Source of the DNA: an uncultured Anaerolineae bacterium
GTDB lineage: Bacteria; Chloroflexota; Anaerolineae; Anaerolineales; Villigracilaceae
NCBI GenBank assembly: GCA_903854805.1
Contig: CAINXK010000255.1
Span: forward strand, 1-12,922
Direction of reading: 5' to 3'
DNA length: 12,922 nt
Shown here: piece by piece, positions 1 to 5,653 of the stretch
How positions within the stretch are numbered: the first letter of the stretch is position 1
Layout of the letters: each line of letters opens with the position of its first letter
Position numbers and translations under genes: made by a program
Notes under the pieces: model-generated
Databases searched by the model: none
What the model saw: the letters and a program-made list of their open reading frames with translations, nothing else
Told to the model about the DNA's origin: nothing

Positions 1-2
1 CG

Positions 3-188
3 CCGCTGGTGGCTTTTCACTTCTTACTCTCGGTTAAAGGCGACATCACCCGCCTTCAAGGTAATATCGCCCAACCACTATTGTATGGTTCTATCGCTTT
101 CTTTTTACTCATTCTGCGCATACCGGCCGTGAAATTAACGCTGATGGAACTACGCTCACGCCTGTTAAATTCGCCACGGGATGCATAA
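3..188 (+). CDS. C-terminal end of an unidentified membrane protein (5' end outside window)
   Basis: An open frame enters from the left edge and stops at TAA 186-188, giving 61 residues. The segment has two hydrophobic stretches: PLVAFHFLLSV at the start, and a longer one from about residue 26 (LLYGSIAFFLLILRIPAV). A basic tail follows (ELRSRLLNSPRDA). This fits the last one or two membrane helices of a multi-pass protein ending in the cytoplasm. I do not recognise the family and assign no function. The stop codon lies within a few bases of a decayed thioredoxin reductase fragment, so the gene's end may sit near an old deletion junction. Confidence is moderate because only a short piece is visible; the other two forward frames also lack good continuity here. 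Confidence 0.55.
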   Translation, partial: PLVAFHFLLSVKGDITRLQGNIAQPLLYGSIAFFLLILRIPAVKLTLMELRSRLLNSPRDA

Positions 189-189
189 A

Positions 190-359
190 TCAATAAAATG
201 GGAATATGACGGCGTGTTTGTCTTTATGGGTCTGACGCCATCAACCAATTTTTAAAAGATCAGGCCGACCTGGATCGACCAAATAAGCGGCATCCGCTGC
301 CCAGCGATGGCACCAATGCCGCCTTGATGATCCGACAGTATTTGAGAGATACAGGCTGA
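190..359 (+). pseudogene. trxB: Decayed C-terminal remnant of thioredoxin reductase (TrxB)
   Basis: Frame 1 reads WEYDGVFVFMGLTPSTNF (199-252) and then hits TAA at 253. This matches the TrxB segment usually written DGVFVFIGLTPNT. Restoring one base in the T/A run at 249-257 continues it as FLKDQADLD in frame 3. After a gap, frame 3 gives DGTNAALMIRQYLRDTG and a stop at 357-359, the usual TrxB C-terminus. The roughly 35 residues normally between these pieces are gone, including the FAD-contacting AAGD motif. Traces of the KQAASAA stretch appear only if further frameshifts are allowed around 283-305. The N-terminal two thirds (FAD and NADPH domains, CxxC) are absent. It cannot encode an active enzyme. 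The terminator just downstream probably belonged to the ancestral gene. Confidence 0.75.
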
Positions 360-364
360 TTTAG

Positions 365-397
365 AACCGCCGCTGGCTTTAGCGGCGGTTTTTATTT
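365..397 (+). terminator. Rho-independent terminator
   Basis: A perfect 10-bp stem, AACCGCCGCT (365-374) with AGCGGCGGTT (381-390), encloses a 6-nt loop and is followed by TTTATTTT. The T-rich side is on the forward strand, so it ends forward transcription from the left edge and trxB remnant. It may also partly block reverse transcripts leaving the gene that ends at 440. Confidence 0.85.
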
Positions 398-439
398 TGG
401 GGTGAAAAATAATTTAGACAGCAAATCAACTTGCCGTCG

Positions 440-1528
440 CTAATAACCAGGATACCTTTTTGCCCATTCAGAATCTTCTTCAAAAGAGTCATCATTAACG
501 CGAACAAAAAGATCACTTGCGATTTCTTCAACCAGATCTGCCTGCTTGAGATTTTCAACCCATTCAGCCGGGACGGCCTGCTTCCCAAGCGTTGCACCCA
601 AAATATTACCCGTAACGGCACCAGTGCTGTCGCTATCACCACTGTGGTTAATGGCAGCCAGAACCCCACCACGAAAATCATTCTGAAAGTGCAGCGCACA
701 GAACAGCGCAATCGAAAGAGTCTCTTCACCAACCCAGGCCCCGCCCAATGATTCGATGTTTTCGGGAGTTGGCGGCACACTCTTATAGAGTGCGACTGCC
801 TTTTCCATGGCAACCAGGCACTCTTCATGATTTTTCCTTGTACGCAAAGTAGCGATAGTTGTTTCAATCGCCGCCATTAAATCCTGTCCACCAAAGACAC
901 AAGCAATAATGGAGGCCAGGCAGCCCGCAGAAAGGTATCCGCTGGGATGACCATGGGTGATTGCAGCGGCATCGCAAGCGCAGCCAAAGGCCTTTTGACT
1001 ATCCATATGATAGAAAAGCCCGTGTGGGGCAACACGCATGATCCCACCGCAGCCCTTGCTATCATTGATCGGTTCGCGGATCGTGCCGCATTTGCCGCTC
1101 TCCAAGGCCGATAAACAGGTTATGCCAGGAGCTTTACGCACAAACAGGTCTCGATGCGTGATCAGCCAGCCACTATTGAGATCATACAAACCAAATCCTT
1201 CCGGAATCCTGGCGGGACGGCTGCCCTGGGTATGCAGCCAGCGCAAATAGGATTGGTAAATAATCGCAGTCTCTGCGCCATCAATACCTTTCTGTAGATC
1301 GCGATGATTTGCCCGCAAGATACCCTCAGCGGTAAAGAGGGTCATTTGAGTATCATCGGTAAAAACACCGCTGCTGCCCAATCCTTCGATGTAATGATCA
1401 AGCCCATCAGGGCCAAACTTTCGCTGTATTTCGCGTGTGCCGAAAAATTCGATGGGCGCCCCCAGCGCGTCGCCTACTGCGCCACCCAATAAACATCCTG
1501 TGTACCTATCCATCAAAACCGTTTTCAT
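440..1528 (-). CDS. ADP-ribosylglycohydrolase family protein (DraG/ARH type)
   Basis: The 362-residue protein has the hallmarks of the DraG/ARH hydrolases, which remove ADP-ribose from proteins or nucleic acids using a two-magnesium centre. GCLLGGAVGDALGAP lies at residues 11-25. The metal-binding motif TDDTQMT is at 57-63. CGGIMRVAP is at 160-168 and THGHPSG at 191-197. The C-terminal motif SGDSDSTGAVTGNILGA is at 296-312, with D298 and D300 as expected metal ligands. All key acidic residues are present and the length is normal, so the enzyme should be active. ATG at 1528 is preceded by GGAGGG at good spacing. No partner ADP-ribosyltransferase (DraT) or toxin is visible next to it, so the substrate cannot be told: N-glycosidic arginine linkages, ADP-ribosylated DNA and other targets all remain possible. 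It looks monocistronic, separated by 223 bases from the reverse gene upstream. Confidence 0.9.
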   Translation of the reverse strand: MKTVLMDRYTGCLLGGAVGDALGAPIEFFGTREIQRKFGPDGLDHYIEGLGSSGVFTDDTQMTLFTAEGILRANHRDLQKGIDGAETAIIYQSYLRWLHTQGSRPARIPEGFGLYDLNSGWLITHRDLFVRKAPGITCLSALESGKCGTIREPINDSKGCGGIMRVAPHGLFYHMDSQKAFGCACDAAAITHGHPSGYLSAGCLASIIACVFGGQDLMAAIETTIATLRTRKNHEECLVAMEKAVALYKSVPPTPENIESLGGAWVGEETLSIALFCALHFQNDFRGGVLAAINHSGDSDSTGAVTGNILGATLGKQAVPAEWVENLKQADLVEEIASDLFVRVNDDSFEEDSEWAKRYPGY

Positions 1529-1592
1529 GTTTCCCTCCTCACCAAAGTTCTTTATTTTCTAAACTGTTGTGATTGAGTTATTTGCACAAGCT

Positions 1593-1631
1593 GCACCTGA
1601 TTGCCACCTGTTTTCTGCAATCATCAGGTGC
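1593..1631. repeat. Inverted repeat between two reverse-strand genes
   Basis: GCACCTGAT (1593-1601) and ATCAGGTGC (1623-1631) are perfect 9-nt arms around a 21-nt spacer. No T-run follows on the reverse strand, so it is not a textbook terminator. It could be a weak hairpin after the small membrane gene or a regulator site ahead of the ADP-ribosylglycohydrolase gene. Confidence 0.4.
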
Positions 1632-1751
1632 TCGCGGAAAAACCACTATACAAATGAAAAACTGGTAATAAATGTAAAATCTGGCCATCAGTGCTGAGTA
1701 ATCATTATCGGCACTCACTACTCGCTATCCAACGTTGCAGAACCGGTTGTG

Positions 1752-1979
1752 CTAAAAAATACCTCTCAAGACGAGTAACATCCCGATAATAGCCAGTGGG
1801 ATACCAATAATGGCACCAATAAGGGTCAGACTGATGAGCACACCAACCAGGATCAGCACCAGGCCAAGCACCATGGCAACAAAACGCCCTACCATCTCCA
1901 CGATGGTGGAAATCAGCATCCAAATCGCCCAAAACGGCCACAGAAACCAGGGTATGTGATGTTTTTCTTGTGTTGTCAT
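1752..1979 (-). CDS. Small membrane protein, 75 residues, function unknown
   Basis: The protein begins with a polar, His/Trp/Pro-rich N-terminus (MTTQEKHHIPWFLWPFWAIW). Two hydrophobic helices at about residues 31-51 and 53-72 follow, ending LRGIF. The short GAIIGIP turn between them suggests a helical hairpin. ATG at 1979 has a clear ribosome site, AAGGAGA, 9 nt upstream, which supports translation. It lies 55 bases downstream of the lipoprotein gene on the same strand and probably shares its mRNA. It resembles the small two-helix membrane proteins common in Chloroflexota and Actinobacteria, but I cannot name a family. An inner-membrane location is inferred from the hydrophobicity alone. Confidence 0.7.
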   Translation of the reverse strand: MTTQEKHHIPWFLWPFWAIWMLISTIVEMVGRFVAMVLGLVLILVGVLISLTLIGAIIGIPLAIIGMLLVLRGIF

Positions 1980-2034
1980 TTTATTATGTCTCCTTACAGG
2001 GATATACGCCCTGATTAGAAAAAAGATGCGAATT

Positions 2035-2679
2035 TCAAGGACAGACGCCGATAATGGTCAGCCTATCTGCGAAAACCTGGCTGCGACCGAGGATGTTTCC
2101 TTGCCTATCTGTGGCGACAAGCTGGTATTGCAGCCAGGCGGCCGTTTCTTTGAATTTATTAAACTCTTTTATGTTTACAGCCTGTAGATCATAGACAAAA
2201 ACCCCAGCCAACGGTTTCATTACCAGGCCTGCGTTCCATGCAGTCTGTTCACCGCTCGCTTTGTAACGCAGGCGGTAGAATAGAACCACACTAAAGACAT
2301 CCTGCCGAGCTGAGGTTGCCTCGAAGCGGACAACTTTCGGGTCGCAGACAGATGAAATCACTTGCGTGGACAAAGTCACTGCACTTAAAAGTGCTTCCAA
2401 GGTGGCTGTCGGGGTTAAGGTATTTGGCTCTGGCGTGAAAGATGGCGTGATCGTCGCAACGGGTGTCTGGCTAGCTTCTGGAGTGATAGCGCGTGTTGCA
2501 GATGGCTCGGCCAGGACAAACGCAGGAGTAATAATTTCCTGTACTGCAGTTGCCAAAGGCGGTAATTGTGTGCTTGTTCCAGTTTCAGCAGGCTGGACAC
2601 GTGGAGTGATGGGTAAATTACAGGCAGCCTGGACCAGAGTCAGAATCAGAAAAGCTAACATCAATTTATTGATCTTCAC
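2035..2679 (-). CDS. Secreted lipoprotein with Thr/Pro-rich linker
   Basis: I choose GTG at 2679 as the start, not the in-frame ATG at 2730, because AAGAAGGG lies about 8 nt upstream of it and the product then opens with a proper lipoprotein signal: MKINK, a hydrophobic core, and C20 in LTLVQAAC. The lipobox is slightly off consensus, with Gln at -3. The mature protein (214 residues in all) has a disordered Thr/Pro/Ala linker at about 21-100. A compact domain of about 100 residues follows, bracketed by C112 (SSVCDP) and C213 (IIGVCP), with beta-rich runs such as VVLFYRLRYK. The two cysteines probably form a disulfide. The function is unknown. This layout is frequent among exported proteins of Anaerolineae. 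It is transcribed divergently from a DsbA-like gene and probably heads an operon with the small membrane protein. Confidence 0.75.
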   Translation of the reverse strand: MKINKLMLAFLILTLVQAACNLPITPRVQPAETGTSTQLPPLATAVQEIITPAFVLAEPSATRAITPEASQTPVATITPSFTPEPNTLTPTATLEALLSAVTLSTQVISSVCDPKVVRFEATSARQDVFSVVLFYRLRYKASGEQTAWNAGLVMKPLAGVFVYDLQAVNIKEFNKFKETAAWLQYQLVATDRQGNILGRSQVFADRLTIIGVCP

Positions 2680-2701
2680 AGCGTATTTCCCTTCTTGTTT
2701 A

Positions 2702-2730
2702 ATGATAACATTTTGAGCCGCTGAAAACAA
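2702..2730 (-). promoter_or_regulatory. Reverse promoter for the lipoprotein gene
   Basis: On the reverse strand, TTGTTT (2730-2725) and TATCAT (2707-2702) are 17 nt apart, a fair sigma-70-type match. Predicted transcription would start near 2695, leaving a short leader that contains AAGAAGGG before GTG 2679. Its -35 box lies inside the forward promoter of the facing gene. Confidence 0.5.
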
Positions 2731-2742
2731 TCGGGTTATAAT
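2713..2742 (+). promoter_or_regulatory. Forward promoter of the DsbA-like gene, apparently leaderless
   Basis: TTGAGC (2713-2718) and a perfect TATAAT (2737-2742) are 18 nt apart. Transcription would begin about 7 nt after the -10 box, at or next to the A of ATG 2749. No Shine-Dalgarno sequence fits between the -10 box and the start, so the mRNA is predicted to be leaderless. Confidence 0.65.
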
Positions 2743-2748
2743 GCAGAT

Positions 2749-3558
2749 ATGGACGAGATAAAACCCAACTTAAATTCAGATGATGTTTCTGTTGCTACAG
2801 ATCAAAACATCGCCAGCCCAAAAGCCGTGCCAGCACCATCCGGCCGTACTCCGATTAGGCGTTCTGTCAGACGGCCTACCCCCATTAGAGCGAGCACCCT
2901 GTCGCTCTGGTTAGCCCTGCCACTCGTTTTCCTGGTCGGTCTTGGCTCAGGCTGGCTCTTATGGGGACAGAACACCATATCGAACCCGGGCAACACCCAG
3001 GTAAAAGTAAATGAAGAAGTGAAGCGATTTAACGTCGTCACCGATAACGATCCGACGCAAGGCCCCGAGAACGCGAAAGTTACTATCATTGAATTTAGTG
3101 ATTACCAATGCCCATACTGCATTAGCTGGTATCAGGATGTATATACGCGACTGATGGCAGATTACGAAGGAAAAATCCGCTTTGTATACCGGGATTTTCC
3201 GCTATATTCTATTCACCCAGAAGCTGGATCTGCCGCCGAAGCTGCCAACTGCGCGGGAGCACAAGATGCTTACTGGCAGTATCATGACGCGCTTTTCGGA
3301 CAGAAAAACGGATTGGGTGAAACGGCATATTCTCAATACGCCAGTGATTTGGGATTAAATGTTGAAGAGTTCAATAAGTGCGTTAGCGAACATAGGTACA
3401 AGAGCGAAGTAGACGCGGATTACAAATACGCATCCAGCCTGGGTGTCAGTTCAACGCCGACTTTCTTTGTGAATGGGCTGGCGGTCGTTGGCGCTCAACC
3501 CTACGAGGTCTTTCAACAAATCATCGACAAGGAATTAGCCGGGGAAATTCCAAAATAA
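2749..3558 (+). CDS. Membrane-anchored DsbA-family thiol-disulfide oxidoreductase
   Basis: This 269-residue protein is a thioredoxin_4/DsbA-type oxidoreductase acting outside the membrane. Residues 1-50 form a polar tail rich in Arg and Pro (RRSVRRPTPIR before the helix). One transmembrane helix spans about 52-72, and the positive-inside rule places the rest outside. The redox motif CPYC is at 121-124 in the context FSDYQCPYC, and the cis-proline loop STPT is at 235-238. Two further cysteines, C168 and C211, are common in this subfamily. CPYC suggests an oxidising or isomerising role, but a reducing role cannot be excluded. The start is the ATG directly behind the -10 box; no other in-frame ATG lies near. 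The deoxynucleoside kinase follows 51 bases later and probably shares the transcript. A likely client is the divergent lipoprotein. Confidence 0.9.
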   Translation: MDEIKPNLNSDDVSVATDQNIASPKAVPAPSGRTPIRRSVRRPTPIRASTLSLWLALPLVFLVGLGSGWLLWGQNTISNPGNTQVKVNEEVKRFNVVTDNDPTQGPENAKVTIIEFSDYQCPYCISWYQDVYTRLMADYEGKIRFVYRDFPLYSIHPEAGSAAEAANCAGAQDAYWQYHDALFGQKNGLGETAYSQYASDLGLNVEEFNKCVSEHRYKSEVDADYKYASSLGVSSTPTFFVNGLAVVGAQPYEVFQQIIDKELAGEIPK

Positions 3559-3609
3559 TCCGAGGTAATCGCGGTATGCCAGTATCTGGAAACCGTGTCA
3601 GGGAAGTTT

Positions 3610-4275
3610 ATGAAAAAGTTTGTTGCGATTGCAGGAAATATCGGGGTGGGGAAATCCACCCTGGTTGATCTGTTATGTACAAAAATGGGCTGGGAACCTT
3701 TCTACGAGCCCGTAACCGAAAACCCATACCTGGCAGATTTTTACAAAGATATGTCTGCCTGGGCCTTTCACTCACAAGTTTTTTTCCTGACCCACCGTCT
3801 AAGAGCCCACCACCTGATCGCAAGCCATCCGACATCGGTCATCCAGGACCGCAGCGTTTACGAAGACGCTGAGATATTCGCACAGAACCTGTTTTTGCAG
3901 GGTTACATCCAACCGCGCGATTATGCCACTTATCGAGAACTGTACGATATGGTCTTGCAATTTCTACCGCCACCCGATCTGGTCATTTATCTACGCGCCT
4001 CAGTGCCGACGCTCTTATGCCGAATTTCAGGTCGAGGTCGAGATTACGAACTTTCGATTACACCAGGCTATTTGAGCGGTCTGAACTTGCTGTATGAGAA
4101 CTGGATCAATAGTTTCACTCTATGCCCAGTACTCACAGTTCCAGCAGACGATGTAGATTATGTGGCCCACACCGGTCACCTTAACTTGATCGTCAGAAAG
4201 GTAGCTGAGAAACTAACCGGAAGAGAGGAAGTTATCTTCGAAGCGGATGAAGTCGCCAGGGCAAGCGAAGATTAG
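3610..4275 (+). CDS. Deoxynucleoside kinase (dNK family)
   Basis: The 221-residue cytosolic enzyme transfers the gamma-phosphate of ATP to the 5'-OH of a deoxynucleoside in nucleoside salvage. The P-loop GNIGVGKS is at residues 9-16. E33 lies in the EPVTENPY segment and W51 in the substrate region. The QDRSVYEDAEIF block is at 79-90 and carries the DRS motif with the catalytic acid. The Arg-rich lid RISGRGRDYE is at 138-147. Length and order are typical of bacterial dAK/dGK-type kinases; which deoxynucleoside is preferred cannot be read from sequence. I start at ATG 3610 because the family begins directly with the P-loop strand. GTG 3595 in frame would add five residues and has no better ribosome site. 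Only AGGGAAG very close to the ATG is seen, so translation may depend partly on coupling. Confidence 0.9.
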   Translation: MKKFVAIAGNIGVGKSTLVDLLCTKMGWEPFYEPVTENPYLADFYKDMSAWAFHSQVFFLTHRLRAHHLIASHPTSVIQDRSVYEDAEIFAQNLFLQGYIQPRDYATYRELYDMVLQFLPPPDLVIYLRASVPTLLCRISGRGRDYELSITPGYLSGLNLLYENWINSFTLCPVLTVPADDVDYVAHTGHLNLIVRKVAEKLTGREEVIFEADEVARASED

Positions 4276-4297
4276 TGAGTTTCTGGTTGTCTAAAAA

Positions 4298-4339
4298 AGC
4301 AAAGAGCACAGGATAATTTTATCTCCTGTGCTCTTTGCT
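4298..4339 (-). terminator. Long hairpin terminator between convergent genes
   Basis: A perfect 16-bp stem, AGCAAAGAGCACAGGA (4298-4313) with TCCTGTGCTCTTTGCT (4324-4339), has a 10-nt AT-rich loop. On the reverse strand it is followed at once by TTTTTT (complement of the A-run 4293-4298), so it is a strong terminator for the phosphoribosyltransferase gene. Its position 22 bases after the kinase stop suggests it also limits forward read-through, although forward Ts are few. Confidence 0.85.
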
Positions 4340-4360
4340 AATAGTGATCTGATCAAAATA

Positions 4361-4909
4361 TTAATCTGTAAACAAGGGCAAATGACCAAGAGCAATGATA
4401 TGCAGCCACTGTGATTTTTCGCCCTCAGTCATGATGGCAGTCTCAGCGACTACTTTGGCCCCGGCTTTATCCATGATCATCCGCATACCCTGCAGGGTTG
4501 AACCGGTGCTAATGACATCATCAACAATGATGACCTTTTTACCGCTCACCAGAAATTTGTCTTTTTCATCCAAGATCAAGGTCTGAGGCTGACCAGTGGT
4601 AATGGACAACGTCTCGGCCTGAATGGCTTCACCCATGTATGGTTTGTAAGATTTTCGCAGAACCACATATGGTTTTTTCGTTTCTACAGAGAGTGCGTAA
4701 GCCAGGGGGATGGACTTGGCTTCAGCGGTAACAAGGATGTCATAATCCAGACCCTCAAGTTTTTCAGCCAACGCAATACCGCAGGCCTGCACAAGCTCGG
4801 TATCTCCCAGGATATTCAAAATGGCAATTTTCAATCCGGGCGCAATTTGGAACATGCGCAGTTCACGTTTAAGACCTGCGATTTCAACAGAATAGGTTTC
4901 TTTAGTCAT
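4361..4909 (-). CDS. Type I phosphoribosyltransferase, adenine/purine-like
   Basis: The 182-residue protein is a type I PRTase, which joins a nucleobase to PRPP. The PRPP-binding loop VIIVDDVISTGST is at residues 126-138, with the two acidic residues D130-D131. Upstream, ILVTAEAKSIPLAYALS (58-74) is the conserved region that in adenine PRTases contacts ribose phosphate. VVLRKSYKPYMGEAI (82-96) holds the mobile loop. The overall fit is to the Apt/Xpt group of COG0503, but the base specificity is not certain and I give no gene symbol. ATG 4909 is chosen because GGAGG sits 7 nt upstream; the longer reading from 4966 has no such signal. It faces the deoxynucleoside kinase, so two salvage genes converge on one terminator. 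The final residues (LGHLPLFTD) are normal for the family. Confidence 0.85.
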   Translation of the reverse strand: MTKETYSVEIAGLKRELRMFQIAPGLKIAILNILGDTELVQACGIALAEKLEGLDYDILVTAEAKSIPLAYALSVETKKPYVVLRKSYKPYMGEAIQAETLSITTGQPQTLILDEKDKFLVSGKKVIIVDDVISTGSTLQGMRMIMDKAGAKVVAETAIMTEGEKSQWLHIIALGHLPLFTD

Positions 4910-5275
4910 ATCTTTCCTCCAAACAGAAATCAAAACATTTAATTTTATCATAACTCTACCAGTCATTCGGAATGTGTATTGTGTTTGCTCACAGTTTGCT
5001 CGGTTTTGCCCTTCTCCATGCTGATTTTTGCTGTATGGCGAATACTGATCAAAAGTTTTCCCGGCCTATGCTGCTTTGTACACAAAAATATCTTTTTCCC
5101 TTCGGATGAGTGGTTGATTGGTTCGTAAGTAAATATGGTGAAGGATGGAACACATCCAGATAGGGCAAAATCACTACCGGCGGAGCAGACCCCGATTTCC
5201 ATTCATTTGTGCGCAATAAATATGATATTGGAAAACACGGCTCTAAAAATCGCCATTGCACAAACGGATCGGTGC

Positions 5276-5297
5276 TTTCGGAAAACGTTTCGGAAAA
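5276..5297 (+). repeat. Short tandem repeat TTTCGGAAAA
   Basis: TTTCGGAAAA occurs at 5276-5285 and again at 5288-5297, a period of 12 nt, about 80 bases upstream of the TATAAT at 5376. The spacing of roughly one helical turn would suit a regulator site, but two copies can arise by chance. Confidence 0.35.
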
Positions 5298-5375
5298 AAT
5301 GCTGAGCAAATTCTGAAGTTTGGTCGGATATTTTTTCGCAAAAGATTATTGTAATGAAGGTCAGCGCTCTTACGG

Positions 5376-5405
5376 TATAATTTTGAAGGCATGCCCGCTC
5401 AATAG
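5376..5405 (+). promoter_or_regulatory. -10 box and leader of the DUF951-glycosyltransferase operon
   Basis: A perfect TATAAT is at 5376-5381; I cannot find a good -35 box at 16-18 nt. The predicted transcript starts near 5388. Its leader contains a four-codon mini-ORF, ATG CCC GCT CAA TAG (5391-5405), directly before GGAG at 5410. Confidence 0.45.
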
Positions 5406-5425
5406 CCACGGAGTTGCCACAAAAC

Positions 5426-5653
5426 ATGCTTCCTGACTTGCAAATAAACGCTATCATCCGAATGCGCAAACCACATCCATGCGGTGGTTTTGAGTGGAAA
5501 GTCACCCGGCTTGGGGCAGATATTGGCCTGGAATGCCGCACCTGTGGGCATCGGGTCATGTTGACGCGCCGAGAGCTTGCCAGGCGAACAAAAACGATCA
5601 TCGCGCCCGATCCCGGGCTCACACCAGGAGACGATCATGCCAACTCCAGATAG
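5426..5653 (+). CDS. DUF951 family protein, small zinc-ribbon-like
   Basis: The 75-residue product matches the DUF951 (YyzM-like) family, whose members read like 'KKPHPCG..EW.. .R.GADI...C..CGH.VM..R.EF'. Here [12 protein letters not shown] is at residues 15-26, [18 protein letters not shown] at 29-46 and RREL at 48-51. C19, C37, C40 and H42 are placed to bind a metal, probably zinc, giving a single ribbon fold. The molecular role of the family is not known; a nucleic-acid-binding role is only a guess. I choose ATG 5426; a TTG at 5414 in frame would add four residues. GGAG at 5410-5413 is 12 nt before the ATG, a little far. The end overlaps the next gene by 17 nt, so the two are probably translationally coupled. 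The C-terminal tail after residue 60 ([10 protein letters not shown]) is not family-conserved. Confidence 0.85.
   Translation: MLPDLQINAIIRMRKPHPCGGFEWKVTRLGADIGLECRTCGHRVMLTRRELARRTKTIIAPDPGLTPGDDHANSR

Larger units (their letters stand above)
4910..5425. other. AT-rich intergenic region without a convincing gene
   Basis: About 515 bases between divergent genes. Short reverse frames here (for example within 4963-5309 and 5203-5622) lack ribosome sites and recognisable motifs. Visible items are a possible reverse -10 (TATGAT, 4952-4947) for the phosphoribosyltransferase, a 12-nt tandem repeat of TTTCGGAAAA (5276-5285 and 5288-5297), and the forward TATAAT at 5376. I see no tRNA or known RNA motif. 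Confidence 0.6.

Noticed and set aside
379..867. A 162-codon reverse open frame overlapping the ADP-ribosylglycohydrolase gene
   Set aside because: It lies in another frame of a clear gene with intact motifs, and its sequence has no family character; it is a shadow.
4963..5622. Overlapping reverse open frames of 79 to 139 codons in and beside the AT-rich gap
   Set aside because: They have no Shine-Dalgarno signal or domain, and partly overlap the DUF951 gene antisense.
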